Positions 1-12,239 of a stretch of 64,000 nucleotides of DNA are shown here, piece after piece. A program made the translations under genes and the position numbers. The stretch's first letter is position 1. Every line of letters begins with the position of its first letter. The notes under the pieces were generated by a model. That model was not told the origin of the DNA. It searched no databases and was given only the letters and a program-made list of their open reading frames with translations. Source of the stretch: Plectrocnemia conspersa (taxonomy: Eukaryota; Arthropoda; Insecta; Trichoptera; Polycentropodidae); contig VTFK01000332.1 of the NCBI GenBank assembly GCA_009617715.1, positions 434,001 to 498,000 on the forward strand, written 5' to 3'.

Positions 1-686
1 TCACTAATATGAACTTCAAAAATTCATATATAAATCTATTTTTGTTGTAATTTTACTGTAAAATTGATTTTGTGTTAGGATATGGCGGCCAAAATGTGTC
101 ACACGGACGAGAAATAAAATAAAATTATAATTGTTCTGGTGGCAAATTAGCGAGTCAGCAAACATGTACAATAGAATAGTGGTAAAGTTCGTAATTAACA
201 ATTGAAAGACTTGAGTTTAAATTCGATATGAACCTTTGTGTTTATTAATTTCTGTCAGTTTTAATACCTAATATTCTAGGGCATATTAGATATTAAGACA
301 TCAATAATAATGAGCTACTTTAGGTTATGAATAATACTGATTGTTATATAATATATTTATAATTATAGTTAGCTTGTTAAAAAATATTTTTCGTTTTTTT
401 TTTGAGAAAGCCAAGTGCCAAATTAAGTATTTTTATTTTTCAAGAAATTTACTAATTTCGTAAAAATGAGATATTTTTTATTGTTAGAAAATAAATTTGT
501 GCGAATAATATTATTTTTTTTATAACAGATGCATTTTTTTATATTGCTGCATAAGAAAGGGCGAGTCTATGCCAGTTTAATGAAAATATTAATGTTTTCT
601 TTAAAGCCCTTAATAAAAGTAGAATATATTTGAATGACAAAAAATGTTTATTATTTTCTCAACTGCTCTAATGGTTCTTATCTATG
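1..686. other. AT-rich intergenic sequence
   Basis: No supported gene. The longest reading frames here are short and lack coding character. No repeat linked to the rest of the window was recognised before the tandem duplication that follows. Confidence 0.6.
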
Positions 687-1071
687 CTTCGGTAATCTAA
701 GAACTATAATAATAATCAGATAAGAAAAAAACAGCCTGCGTGGGAATCTGCAGATTGCAAAAACGCATGGAGGATTTACGTTTACAGCATAAAATCTGCC
801 TGTTAGCGAAATTAAATCTCGTTTTTATAATAATCCAGAGAGGTTTTCTATGTTTTTATTGTTATTGCTATTTTATTTTGCTTCGGTAATTTAAAAACTA
901 TAATAATAATAAGATAAGAAAAAATCGCTTTGCGTGGGAATCTGCAGATTGCAAAAATGTATAAAGACTTTACATTTACAGCATGAAATCTGCCTGTTAG
1001 CGAAATTAAATCCCGTTTTTTTAATAATCCAAAGAGGTTTTCTATCTTTTTCTTGTTATTGATATTTTTCT
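687..1071. repeat. Two-copy tandem duplication, 194-bp unit
   Basis: A unit starting cttcggtaat at 687 recurs at 881. Both copies carry gcgtgggaatctgcagattg, an AAATCTGCCTGTTAGCG segment and an AGAGGTTTTCTAT segment in the same order. Differences are scattered substitutions and small indels, so the duplication is not very recent. No coding potential is seen. Confidence 0.85.
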
Positions 1072-1201
1072 ATGATTAGGGAATAAATACGTGAGCCAGA
1101 AGTTCCTTCGTAACTAGACGCTCTGTAATCAGTCAAATTTGATCGATTCGCTCTGGTTCTCCAATAAGCCGTGTCCATTATAGCAAATTATAATCCTTTA
1201 A

Positions 1202-2239
1202 GGTTTCTAACCCTAAGGGGTGAGACTTTGCAGCCAGTAAGATGCCGGTAGAAACTGGTAATGATTTTATTCTATAATATATTGCAAGAAACTATTGTAA
1301 GCGATTATTCTTATTCTTCGAGCGAATGTGGTATTGATGTCTTTTCTCTCCAGATTTAAGTATCAAGGGTTGCAAAGCTCGCTGGCAAATCATAACCATA
1401 CAGCGACCATTCAGCCAATACTCGTTTATTCGATTTACGAAATATATCCACGCCTCTAGAAAGTGACATTTGCTTAATAGATATAATTGAAGGTGCTTTT
1501 TGTCTTATGACGGTTTTGTTTCCGCGACCTTTACGCAACAAAGAAATATGATTTTTATGCAGCGAAGCGTATTTACAACATGCTATTTATATGTTACCCT
1601 TTTTTCCATAGACGTAACGGAGGGTACTAATTTGTGGGGATCTCATTCTTGAGACTCACGTTAATGAGTGTGACCAAAAATATTCATTCATCAATAAGGA
1701 TAAAATAGACAATAGGTGGACCACATAAAGCCCTCGTTACGACTAGAAAAAAAGAGTTTCCCATAAATAACACGCAAGGATTATCCGGTGCATTGAATCA
1801 ATATTTCTTGGTTACGAAATGGTCACCGGAAGACAAAAATCACTGAAAAGTCACAAAATTTCCGTTGCATAATTCGACCTCGATGTCCATCAAGCAAATG
1901 TCACTTTCTAAAGGCGTATACATACATATTTCGTTGTTTTAAGAAGAGAGTGCAATGATTGGCTGGATGATCGCTGCATGATTGTGATTGGTTTCCAATG
2001 AGGATCAGGCAGACACTTGCAGATTCGGCCCGCCATCATACGAGCACCGCAGCAAAGAGGTATCAACCTCCGCTATACCGTCGCTGCCATACCAATCAGA
2101 ACTCTAATGATCTCCGCCAGCTTTTCTACCACTGCTCAGAAAATAACGATCTCGCCCATCATAGTGTGTAATAAAATTCTCACTAGTTTCCAACTGCATC
2201 TTACTGGCTGCAAAGTCACCCCTCTTAGGGTTAGAAACC
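1202..2239. mobile_element. 1.04-kb inverted-repeat DNA element (MITE/foldback-like)
   Basis: The left end (ggtttctaaccctaagggg, 1202 onward) and the right end, read as reverse complement from 2239, match over roughly 85 bp, including tttgcagccagtaagatg and a GTGAGAATTTTATT-like stretch. A second inverted pair lies inside: around 1420-1475 and 1885-1935 both read tagaaagtgacatttgctt in opposite orientation, so much of the element can fold back. Both flanks carry CTTTAA close to the ends (1196-1201 and 2245-2250), a possible target duplication although the right copy sits 5 bp outside the visible terminus. The short internal ORFs encode nothing recognisable, so it is probably non-autonomous. 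Superfamily is undetermined. Related fragments lie near 4.9 and 6.1 kb. Confidence 0.75.
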
Positions 2240-2253
2240 CGATACTTTAAAAA

Positions 2254-3903
2254 TAAGCTATTTTAGCTATTTGAGAATATAATATATGTTTAAAAAAATA
2301 GGGATGATATCAATGGAAGTTAAAAAGAGGCATTCTATTATTCAAATCATATTTCTAAACTTTCCACTAAGTTGAGTGTTACCTTAAATTCGGATGTAAG
2401 AGTCTGACTTCAGAAGACTCTGCGCTACGAAGGACTACAGAGAGCCTGCGAGATAGCGCCACAGCGCATACGCTCCCTAGAACAGTAGTCTCTAAAGTGG
2501 TGTACGGCAAAAAAATATAGATAAACAAAAAACTCGTATTTTTAAATTCCACGAGTATAACTTAAATGTTGCATATATATTATTTATGTATATACATATA
2601 TGTATATTTAGGGGTACGCTTTTGTCATAAGGATACGATTAAAAAAGTTTAGAGACCTCATCATCCGACGGCTAACGCCTTTCATATTAGAAATTATACA
2701 CAGATTAATAACTGTCAAGTAAATTTTTAAGCATAGATTTTTTGACAAACCTGATTTTTCACAAGTGTATTTTATGTCTTAAATTTATTTAGTCTATTCT
2801 ATTTATGTTTTAATTTCAGATGCACATAAATATTCTATAATAAAAACATAGATAGATAATGCAGATTAATTAATCGGCAATAAATATTACTGTTATTATT
2901 ATTGTAAAATTATAAAGTAATTCCTTTGGAAATAAATATAAATGTCAGTTTTTTTGTATAAAATATTTTTTGGAATTCGCCACTGAATACCTACTTATAT
3001 ATCATATTATATAATAGCAGTTACGTTCAGATGTTAACTGTGTAAATTAATTATATCCCAGACAAAATAAAATTACTTTTATTATATTATTTTTGTCACG
3101 TATTTTTCCAATTACGCTATCGCTAAACAGTGCGCAAAACTCCGTCCCTGGTGCCTTTAATTATGTAAGAGCATTTTTCCCACTTGACCACTGCATTCTG
3201 TATGCATTTGCGAGCACGTTTATTCGCAAGCACCAAAGTACCAGGCTAGACTTGGCACTCGAGAATAACAAGTGAAAAATATGGCGCACTCGTTATGCAT
3301 TTTCGTGTGTATATTTCGGACAGAATGTGCGCCAAGGTGCAATGTCGTTGCTTTTTTATGTTGATAATTAAAAAACTTTTTATTTATTTAAATAAATAAG
3401 GACACCTATCAAGAGCACAAACGTTTAATTCAATGAAATAAATCAGGGATCAACAAAGTGTTGTTCCTCAAAAACATACACCTATTTAATAAAATAAAAT
3501 ATTTTTTTAACTTCTATTCAACTGCCGATATCAAAAAATCTTAATATAGCGGAACATTGGATTGCAATTTTAAATAAATTTAAATTTGATAAACGAGCGA
3601 TCTTGTTATACGAGCAGTATATATTGCATTAATTTACAGCTCTACAACTGAGTCGATTATTCTTCTCGACATTTTATGATTATTCTTGCAATAAAGAATT
3701 TACTACTTAATGTCTTGTTGCTTGTAGATAATGCACCTGCTCATCCTCCAGATCTTTAGAACGTCTTTCTGAAGTAATTTGAGTTCATTAGGATCAAGTT
3801 TCTTCCTCTAAACATTATTTCATTACATTAGATCTTTGAAAATGCACATCTATTCATAAGAATGGTGACAAATTGTACATAAAGTAACAGTTTTGTTAGC
3901 TCT
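2254..3903. other. Gene-free AT-rich stretch
   Basis: No supported gene. The ORF at 3093-3275 is in a slightly GC-richer patch but has no recognisable domain and no convincing exon borders. Nothing else is visible. Confidence 0.5.
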
Positions 3904-4103
3904 AGAAAATCTGGGAATCAGTGACATTTATATTAATAATTATAAATTATTATGTACAATTTAATTTATAACCAATAGATGTCACTGCAGCTGGGACCGT
4001 TTTTTTTATAAATAAAAATTTGAGTGATGCTTCTGGGGCTCGAGCCCGCAACCTCAGTGTTACTAGTTTGAGACGTTACGGGCTACGCTATTTCGTCTTT
4101 AAC
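3904..4103 (-). mobile_element. tRNA-derived SINE, family S, copy 1
   Basis: On the minus strand this starts with a tRNA-like head: an A-box-like tagcgtagcccg, an anticodon-arm-like segment around aactagtaac, and a B-box-like GGGCTCGAGCCCC. It continues into the family body: an ATTTTTATTTATAAAAA stretch, then cagctgcagtgacatctatt, ggttataaat, and a terminal gattcccaga motif. The same order is seen in the plus-strand copy at 47.0 kb and in the copy at 7.8 kb. Pol III promoter boxes and dispersion in both orientations support a SINE. It does not match a functional tRNA, since there is no acceptor stem closing the cloverleaf. Confidence 0.75.
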
Positions 4104-4904
4104 AAAATAAAAATTTAAAAAAATGTAAGGCTTTATGAATCATGCATCGTTTTAAGCTGGATTATTAATTTAAAAACTATGAGTGCAGTGGTCAACAAAG
4201 CAACTAAGACAGCAAAGTAAATAATTTTGATGTGAAAATACTATTGAATTGCTTGAGGACATAGGAAGTTTCTAAGACTGTTGGGACAAGAGCAGAATTA
4301 AAATAAAAGTTTGTAGTTACTTGCTCTAAGGCATTTTTACGCGAATAATCCGTTCGTTTTGAGCGTGGACAGCGGACAGATACATCTTTGTCTTTTGTTA
4401 GCACACACGATCGGATTTGTCCGCCAGGCATCCGCGCGTGTATGCCCAGCTATTACTGATGAAACCTGAGCATGTGCCTTCAATTAAAAAACTGATGATC
4501 TCTTTATTTTGAGATTGTGTAAAGAATACTACTGTGGATTATTTTTCAATGGCTACAATAAATGCCAAATATTATTGACAGTCAAAAAATATATGTTAAA
4601 TTTCGTGTATTATTGCAGTATTTTGGGGTTCTTAATTATAAATAATAGCTTTTAGTATATAATATTAAGTTTGATTAATAAGTTACGAAAAAAGCTTCAC
4701 TCTTACTGTAAAAATAGTAATTTTTTTTATTTCTGAAGAATATTTTCTTGATAAAAAGCATATTTCTTTAATAATTGTTTATCGCGATCTAATTTTTAAT
4801 TGTTTAATTTATTAAAAATTATATTATGTAATTTACATAGAATTATGTAAATATTAAACATATAATTAAATAACAGAGACCAATATAAATTTTAAGGAAT
4901 GTTA

Positions 4905-5045
4905 AAACTAGTAGGAATTTTATTAGATTATATTATATATTGTGACAGACTATTATGGCCGAGATCGTTATTCTCCGAGTGGTGGTGTAGAAGCTGTCGG
5001 AGGGATTATGTCAGTGGAACAGTCATTAAAGCGACTTACAAGAAT
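4905..5045 (+). mobile_element. Fragment of the 1202-2239 element family
   Basis: The segment shares ggaattttattagattatat, a gacagactat(t/g)atgg(c/g)cgagatcg block and a GAG(T/C)(G/A)GTGGTGTAG-like block with the reverse complement of the right half of 1202-2239 and with 6117-6218. Termini are missing, so this is a decayed internal piece. Confidence 0.6.
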
Positions 5046-5059
5046 AAGATCCTCCACAA

Positions 5060-6110
5060 AATATTGAACGTTTGCTATATTATATGTAAAAATCTTTTAA
5101 GTAATAACAAAGTATTTTTTTATTATATATGAAAAAAAATATGAACAGAAAATTTACTGAATTTTATTTCCAGTATTCTTTTTTGAGATTTTTTTAAGAA
5201 ATGTTATTAATAGCAAGGTTATAATTCGCTGTAATATAAAATCAATCTTATTTGTATTTTTAAGCTAATTGTATGTAACTATCGTATATAAGTGATCGTT
5301 TAACAATATTCAATGAATATATTACTTTCAGAATAATGAGGAAAAATAGTTAAGTTTGCCAATTTTCTCGCTACGCCGCTTCGTCGTCTAAATATCCGAT
5401 AAATTTACTTTATTATAGTCAAACCTCGATGTTTTTTATGGTAAAAAAGCAATTTAAAGTTGAATAAACGTGACCTTAAAAGTTTGCCAACCGCTGGTTT
5501 CACAGAACTTAACTTCGGTCTGAATGATTGCATCCAACTGTGGCCGTTGCGATATGAGAGACTATGTATTATTCAAGCATTCGAGGTCACCATAGGTTCG
5601 GGCAATGAGCGAGAACCAATAAGAGAGACGTCATAAGCATGGGTTAAGATAATAGGCCTTTTACACTCTTATTCAATTAATTTTAATACCGCTATTGCAA
5701 ATATATGGTTCTAAGATCAAATTAGAAAAAAATGTGTGGGTTTTTACTTACAAGTTTTAAAAGAAGTGTTTGATTCGTAGTATTTTTGAATCAATATTAA
5801 TTAAAAATATAATTCCTTAAAACTATATTTGTACTTATGTATATACAAAATATTTTTATAAATATTATAGTAATACAAAGTTGCAAGGAAAATAATTTTA
5901 ACTTCCATTTCTGTTAAATATGTTTAATTTTTTATAGCATTAAATTCAGTTATATTGTTAATTTCTTCAAATTGGGCTATTCAATTAAATATGAAAAAAA
6001 ACAATAAGAGCACTTAGGAGCTGATTTAAGTTGAGAGATTCAAGTACTGAGAAGCGGCAAATGATCACAGAACAATTTTTGAAAATGTCAAAATATTCTT
6101 TTCGTGATAA
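5060..6110. other. Gene-free AT-rich stretch
   Basis: No gene or strong repeat was identified. A slightly GC-richer patch (about 5480-5650) has no exon-like reading frame. Confidence 0.45.
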
Positions 6111-6116
6111 AATCCT

Positions 6117-6218
6117 GAGTGGTGTGACTTCGCAACCAGTAAGACGCTGGTGGAAATCAGTGAGAATTTTATTAGACTATATTACATATTGCGACAGACT
6201 ATGATGGGCGAGATCGCG
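6117..6218 (+). mobile_element. Terminal fragment of the 1202-2239 element family
   Basis: It reads ggtgtgacttcgcaaccagt followed by AAGACGCTGGTGGAAATC and gtgagaattttattagac, a diverged match to the terminal inverted repeat of 1202-2239. It then continues into the atgatgggcgagatcg block shared with the right half of that element. The outermost bases (the ggtttctaaccc portion) are absent. Confidence 0.65.
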
Positions 6219-6304
6219 AGATCTTTCGTTTATTTTCCCCTGAGACTTGACCTAATGAAAGTTCTAAGATTATAATTAGTTTTAAAACTTTCCGCGGTTA
6301 CAAA

Positions 6305-6900
6305 GAAAATGGATTCAAATTAATGAAAATTGCAGTTTGTGAATTATCAGTAGCCTTCGAATTACCTGTATTATTTCATAAAGAAGCTAATTATGAAAGT
6401 TATGATGAGCCTATATATTATATTAAAAAGTGTTTAGTAGAAAAGAAAATCATAGATCATGTTTATTAAATGATTTGCCAGATGCATTGATGGAAAATTG
6501 TTAAAAAAATAAAAACCAAGCTCACCGATAATGAACTATCGGATATTAATGCCATTGAACTCTGTGAATAATTAAAATTACTCTGGAGATTGGTTAAGCC
6601 ACATTCTTGACCACAAGAAGTCCTAAAATTAACGATTAACAATTAAAATTTATAAGAGATATAACCCAACTGCAATTCGAACAATTCTGAGAATTCCTAT
6701 ATCTGTAGCCAGTCTTGAGATGAAGTTTTTAAAAATTTAACCTCATTTAAAACCATTTAAGGTTAAGAATGACCGAAGAAATATTAAAAGGGCTTTCAGT
6801 TTTATCTATCGAGAATGAGATGCCATATGTGCTCGACTTGCAAGAAATTGTCATGATTTTGCAAAAATAAAAGCAAGATTTAATATAGTGTTTAAAGTAC
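6305..6900 (+). pseudogene. Decayed coding remnant, family unknown
   Basis: An uninterrupted frame of about 50 codons from about 6310 has protein-like composition (contains FKLMKIAVCELSVAFELPV and YYIKKCLVEKK) and ends at TAA near 6470. Protein-like text continues in other frames further on (KIKTKLTDNELSDINAIELC near 6505-6570), so frameshifts and stops have broken a longer gene. It lies immediately after a DNA-element fragment, so a mobile-element origin is likely. The family was not recognised. It is not translatable as it stands. Confidence 0.4.
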
Positions 6901-6904
6901 ATTC

Positions 6905-7790
6905 TAAATTTTAATCGCATTTATTTATAATTTTAATAGATACTTTGACTTCTTCATACATATTCAATAGTGATAATAATTTCAATTTTAATGTAATTAA
7001 AATTATATTTTCTAAAATATAATTATATATAATATTTAATTATATACATATATATACTACCTATATACTTATCAAGATTATCAAGAGTCGATATTTAAAT
7101 TAAGTGTTTTTAAATTGATATTATTTTTTCTGTTGTATAGTTATTGTATTAGATATCTTTTACATTATTATTTGACAATAATATGGACTTTTTGGATCAT
7201 ATTTGTATAGAATATGGTTCGTGAAGATCTTTGTCAATAATTTACACATATAATATGTAATGTAATTTAAAAAATATGACTTCGAAAAATAGTAAAATCG
7301 TTATTTTTAACTCTGTCTATAGGCGGCACATAGCCTAGGGGAGAAGCATCACTGGCTACACCGTAGTAAAGCGGTCCTCTGACAACATTACAGATACAAG
7401 GGCGCGACAAGAACTACTGCGAGTAAAATCAAATAAATATTCTGCGGTGCGGTGGTTAATCTGCATCTCATTGTCAATTTCAAAAATGGTTGTAAGCAAA
7501 ATAAACTGAAACCATATATCTAATTTACTTATTCAGTTGTAACGTATATAAAAGACTAAAAAAATGATTAAAAAGTTTATTGGCGTCTTTATTTTATACA
7601 AAAAGTATACCGTTAATAATTTAATAACTTTGAATCACTAAATAACAGCCTTAAAAAAATTGTTAAGAAATGGGTGCCGCACGTAAAAATTATTGCATAT
7701 TTTTATAACAGAAACAATTTATTTTTCGATAGTACTATAACAAAATGTGGCTTGGCAAAATAATAAAACCTTTTTTAATTGAAAAATAAT
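6905..7790. other. Gene-free AT-rich stretch
   Basis: No supported gene. A short GC-richer patch at about 7320-7480 has no recognisable frame or motif. Confidence 0.45.
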
Positions 7791-7794
7791 CTGA

Positions 7795-7950
7795 TTTATA
7801 ACAATTTATAACCAATAGATGTCACTGCAGCTGGGGTTATTTTTTATTAATAGCGCATTTTTTAATATAAATAAAAATTCGAGTGTCGCTGCCGGGGCTC
7901 GAAACCACAACCTCAGAGTTACTAGTCTGAGACGTTACGGACGTTATTTT
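7795..7950 (-). mobile_element. tRNA-derived SINE, family S, copy 2 (truncated head)
   Basis: On the minus strand the segment has the anticodon-arm-like tctcagactagtaactctga, a B-box-like GGTTTCGAGCCCC, the ATTTTTATTTAT body, cagctgcagtgacatctatt and ggttataaat. It matches the copies at 4.0 and 47.0 kb. The A-box end is cut short by about 15 bases, and the part after ggttataaat is missing or replaced. Confidence 0.75.
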
Positions 7951-8399
7951 ATTTAATTCAGAACTATGAAACTGCACACCAAAAAAAGTGTTTATTTAAA
8001 TTAATAAATATCACATACAGCAATAATTTATTTATAAATTTAATACATAATCAACTGGCCGATAAACTGCGCTAGTGCAAATCAGGAGTGCATTGAAAAA
8101 TTAAGATAATTGGGAAGGCTTGGAAACAAGGTGTTTGGATTCCATATGAATCGAGCGAAGAAAGCAAGTAGGCGCATAACCGCTAATTCCAAGAGCTTCT
8201 GGATCTTGAAGCTGGTCACATTTTCTCGATCATTTGATAATCGGAGATGAGAAATAAATGTTGCATGACAATAATCGTCGTAGAAGAAAGTGGTTTACCA
8301 AAAATAAAGTATCAAAATCTACACTGTAAAAAAATATGTGGAAAGAAATTTTCTATTTGGTAAATTTTAAGACTGGCCAAATAATAACAGCAAGCTTCT

Positions 8400-8765
8400 A
8401 TTGTGGTCAGCTAAATCGTTTGTACAAGGAAGACGGCGCCGGTAGTTCGCCGCTTATAGTGTGAGACAGACCCAAACCTTTGAGAGGAGGGATCTCTCGG
8501 GCTGACCGTCTGAGGTAGAGTGTAAGGCCAAAGCTGCGACTGAGGCAACATATACACCCCTCGAAGATCAAGGCGGTGATGTTGTAACAAGGATGATACG
8601 CAATGCATGCAATGTAAGCCAAGCTGGGTGCCCGCCCATAAGGGTTGGACTCGTAGGAAGAAAAAAAATCCTCGCATTTATCAACATAAGTCGAATAGTT
8701 GTACAACACGACAATGTCTATGTGGCGGAATTGCCTCGATAAAATCAAGGAGCTTACCCGGAAGC
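8400..8765 (-). repeat. Dispersed repeat family C, copy 1
   Basis: This GC-richer block reads on the minus strand cctacgagtccaaccc, GGGCACCCAGCTT, then tgttgcctcagtcgcagc. The same three blocks occur in the same order on the plus strand at 13.36-13.66 kb, so the two are inverted copies of one family, which also explains the overlapping ORFs on both strands here. GC content well above the surroundings suggests a mobile element or processed-RNA origin. I could not name the family. Confidence 0.65.
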
Positions 8766-8879
8766 TTTTATTTCATCCACCTTATAATCTAAACCTTGCT
8801 CATTCCGGCTATCATTTATTTCGATCGACGTGAAAATAATATTTTATGCTAATGGAATTCAAAAAATGATCTAGAAGCT

Positions 8880-9520
8880 GGGAGTAGATTATATATTAAA
8901 AAAAAAAATATTTTTTTAAAACATTCATATAAAAATAACGTTTAACAGTATTTTTTTATTCATTAAAAAACGACACTCATTTAAGGTTTACCTAGTAATA
9001 TAAGTAATTTAATTTATAATAAATAAAATTAACTACAGTAATATTGGGTCATGCTCGTTAAAATTTATTATCTACATATGTAATAGTTTAATTCTAAATA
9101 GTTAATAAAAAAGCTTTAAGATGAAATTGGTAATCCGTTATATAATAACGGATTATAAGCTTATTTAACGACTGTGTTAAATGCTATTTTATATGAAAAT
9201 TCTATACTCGCCTACTAAAATATTTATGTGCTCTTTTTAATATTTACTCACGTTTAGCTTGGAAAGATGTTTATATAACAACAAAAAAATGTTCAACTTA
9301 CTTTTCTTGAAATGTATGCCATTATTTTTATCGTAAGCTAACCCTATTGATTAACGTTATTTGAAGAAAGATCAAGGCAAATTGTTTAAAGTATAACTGC
9401 AGCTAAAATAAAAATCAACAACAATAATTTTATACAGTTGAAGTAAATAGCATAATTTTGACTTTTTAATGGGTAAAATATGTACCAGTATATGCAAAAG
9501 CATAAGAAGAGTGCACTCAG
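8880..9520. other. Gene-free AT-rich stretch
   Basis: No gene seen. A short perfect palindrome, aatccgttatataataacggatt (9132-9154), is the only local structure noted. Confidence 0.5.
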
Positions 9521-9529
9521 TTTAACGAG

Positions 9530-9865
9530 GTACCCATGGCTCCACTCTACCGCAACCAACAACTGCGACGAATTCCTGTACCGAAAATTTTCCTTTTAAA
9601 CCACACTTTCCCAAAGCTTTCGTTCATACTACGTTGCCTGAATATGTGCGAGTGCAGCGAGAGAGTCAGTTCGGTAATAAAGATCAGCAGCAGAGGCAGA
9701 GGCATGAGAGTATGTCGAGAGTATATGTAGATGTGCAACGGATCTCTTGCAGTTAGTCGGTGCTGGAACACCGTGTCGGTCGGTTTGTGTCTAACCGTCT
9801 CTCGGCTACAGATCGAACTAACCAGCCGGTTATCTCGCGACCAACCTGTAATACAAACATACATC
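9530..9865 (+). promoter_or_regulatory. GC-richer block, candidate promoter / 5' UTR
   Basis: This block has far higher GC than its flanks and contains a GA-rich motif directly before an insect initiator-like TCAGT (cgagagagtcagttcggt, about 9658-9675) and further gtcggt repeats around 9755-9790. Opposing ORFs (64 codons plus, 118 codons minus) overlap here, and neither has a recognisable domain. A noncoding first exon plus core promoter is a reasonable reading, but neither splice junctions nor a downstream coding exon were found to confirm it. Confidence 0.35.
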
Positions 9866-10389
9866 TCTACAAGTGTCCCATAAAAATATATATACATACG
9901 CATTTCCTAGTTATAACGACATTTATTTAATTATTATTCATAATTAGATAACATTCATTTGATTTTTAAATAATTTTATCGAATATTACCAAACTAAAAA
10001 ATATTTATTGAAACTGAATATTTATTAAAATTTTCACTAACTGTCATAGAAAATCATTATTTTATATTCGAGTTATACTTACTCGGGCAAATGAACGATT
10101 CACTTTGATACTTTGTTATAAAGAGTATTTTAGCATTTGTGCAAAATTTAGTTACGCCTAAAACTGACTTAACTGTGTATAAATAAACCAAGTAAAAAAT
10201 CAATATAGATTACATTTAAATCAAAATATATTTTAACGGCTCTTTATGAAAATAATAAATAATAAAATAATAACAAATGAATAATATAATTTGATTTGAA
10301 TGCACTTTTAAATTATAAATGCGAATACATTTTTATGGAACACTTTTTTGAGTAAGATAAAAAATTATCCAAAAATAAGGCCACACAGG

Positions 10390-10573
10390 GTCTTCGCAAA
10401 AGAAGTCTATAATAGCTCTAGTTTCTTTCGCGCAGACCCATTGTCGATCTTGTATTACATTACGCCTCGTCCGTTACTCGTGATCCATTTAACGTGATTG
10501 TGATCCATAGATCATTTTACAAAACCCTATTCATCAGAAGACGTGTTGTTTAGCGCCGCAACCCACTTAACTG
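10390..10573 (+). promoter_or_regulatory. Candidate noncoding first exon with splice donor
   Basis: A GC-richer block ends in ccacttaactg directly followed by the consensus donor GTGAGTTT at 10574. No ATG-initiated frame of useful length crosses the donor, so if transcribed it is most likely a 5' UTR exon whose coding exons lie far downstream or outside the window. Support is only the donor match and the base-composition shift. Confidence 0.4.
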
Positions 10574-10999
10574 GTGAGTTTAACCGTTTCGATTATTCAT
10601 CTAGAATTAATAATACTTGATTCGTATTTCATTTTTTGTTTGTTTGCTATATTAGCATAATATATGCATGTGTGTGTAACAATGCCAGAATGAATTTATT
10701 TAATAAAAACATTGTTAAGATGTTACACAATAAGGGATCAATTGGGATCAAGCTTGTCAAATTGACAGAGAGACATGGGTTCTAATCCCGTCACGTTCGT
10801 ATCAAATGATTATTTTATATCTTGGTTCAGGAAGGAAAAAAATTATCTTAGTTTATTTTAATATATGAGCTTAAAATATATTGGTTGATATACTACTTTT
10901 AATACGACATTTACAACTGATTGTGCAATTATTGTAAATTTTATTAATTAATTATTGCTAAATGCAATTTGGACGTCATTATTTTATAATAAATAGTAT

Positions 11000-11740
11000 A
11001 CTGTTTTCAGTCAGTAGTAAAGATATTATTAGTAGTAGTAGTATACAAATATTTTCCATCAAAATAATCATTTTTATATAACTGTAATTTTTTCTTACAT
11101 AGATATTCTTACATATATAAAGATATTTTTATAACCTAGATTGATGAGTATAATTTTGATGTATTTATGTTCTTTATAAATATATTTATATCAAGATTTA
11201 TGCCTTAAAATTATATTAATAGTTAGTGTACAGAAATATATTGTATGCCATAAAAAATATATTCTGCAAATTTTTGATAGTTATTTTAATACTAAAAATT
11301 TGTTTGGTATATGTTTTATTTTATTTATCGTTTAGATAGACTGTATAATTTATATATATATATATATATATATATTGAGGTAGTACCATGAGTTTATTTT
11401 ATAAATATATTTACATCAAGATGTGTCTCTTTAAATTTTATATATGTAAATAAAGAGTGCAAAAAAACGAACCACTTTCAATCATATTTTCTATGAAAAC
11501 AAATTATGCTATAAAGAACATATAGTTAGTTAATTCAAGTCAATTTGGTATATGTACATTTTATTACATACTTAATCAGTATTATCTATATTGATTCAAT
11601 GCAAAAGTTTGGACGTATTTATTTTAAAATAAATAATAGTGAATATATTATTCTATCTTTCTGCAAGCTCATTTATTTTTAGAATATTTTAGGTGCTTTA
11701 ATGAATCGATCAATATTATAAAGTAAATAAAGAGCAAGGC
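11000..11740. repeat. Composite repeat R, left part
   Basis: The segment shares with 21.6-21.9 kb the motif agagtgcaaaaaaa followed by CACTTTCAATCATATTTT-like sequence, a ttttgcaaatttttg block (also near 20.39 kb) and a tattgattaaatgcaaaagttt-like block, in the same order. It is an old dispersed or tandem repeat with no coding content. Confidence 0.65.
11350..11375. repeat. (TA)n microsatellite
   Basis: A run of about 13 TA dinucleotides, uninterrupted, inside composite repeat R. Confidence 0.95.
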
Positions 11741-12239
11741 ATGAAAAATATGAAGGATGCTTCATATTTTTAAATCATGTTTTAATAATAAAAATCCATA
11801 TTTTGCTCTTTGATTGAATCATATTTTTTATCAAAAAAACGTAGAGCTGTTATATGCAAAAAGAGCTTTGATCTTTATCGCTCATTGAACATAAAGTATG
11901 TGCTCTTTTCGTTTTAGAATATTTTAATTTGAGTTGTTTCTAGTGGCCTTATTTTTTTGTAGTCCACGTATTTTCATCATCAATTACCAATACAAAAGTA
12001 CTCATATTCTTGTCTTTTACAATTTTAAGATAAGATTTAATAGTTTAATAAAACTTATTGATTATGATCTTGAACTTTAATTTTTTTGCTCGTAATATTT
12101 AAATACACGTGTAAAAAAAACGCATCACCATCAAAAGCTATTTTTATTAAATGTATTAAACATAAAAAATAAAATAATTTTTAAAGCTATGAAACTCATT
12201 ATTTTCTGAAATATCTTGCTGTGAAAAAGTATTTCATAA

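Noticed and set aside
8407..8748. Minus-strand ORFs of 113 and 88 codons
   Set aside because: They lie in repeat family C and overlap in different frames. The other copy of the family does not keep them open.
10728..10800. tRNA-like segment with a B-box-like GGTTCTAATCC
   Set aside because: A complete cloverleaf could not be drawn: no acceptor stem and only a poor A-box. At most a relic of a tRNA-derived element.
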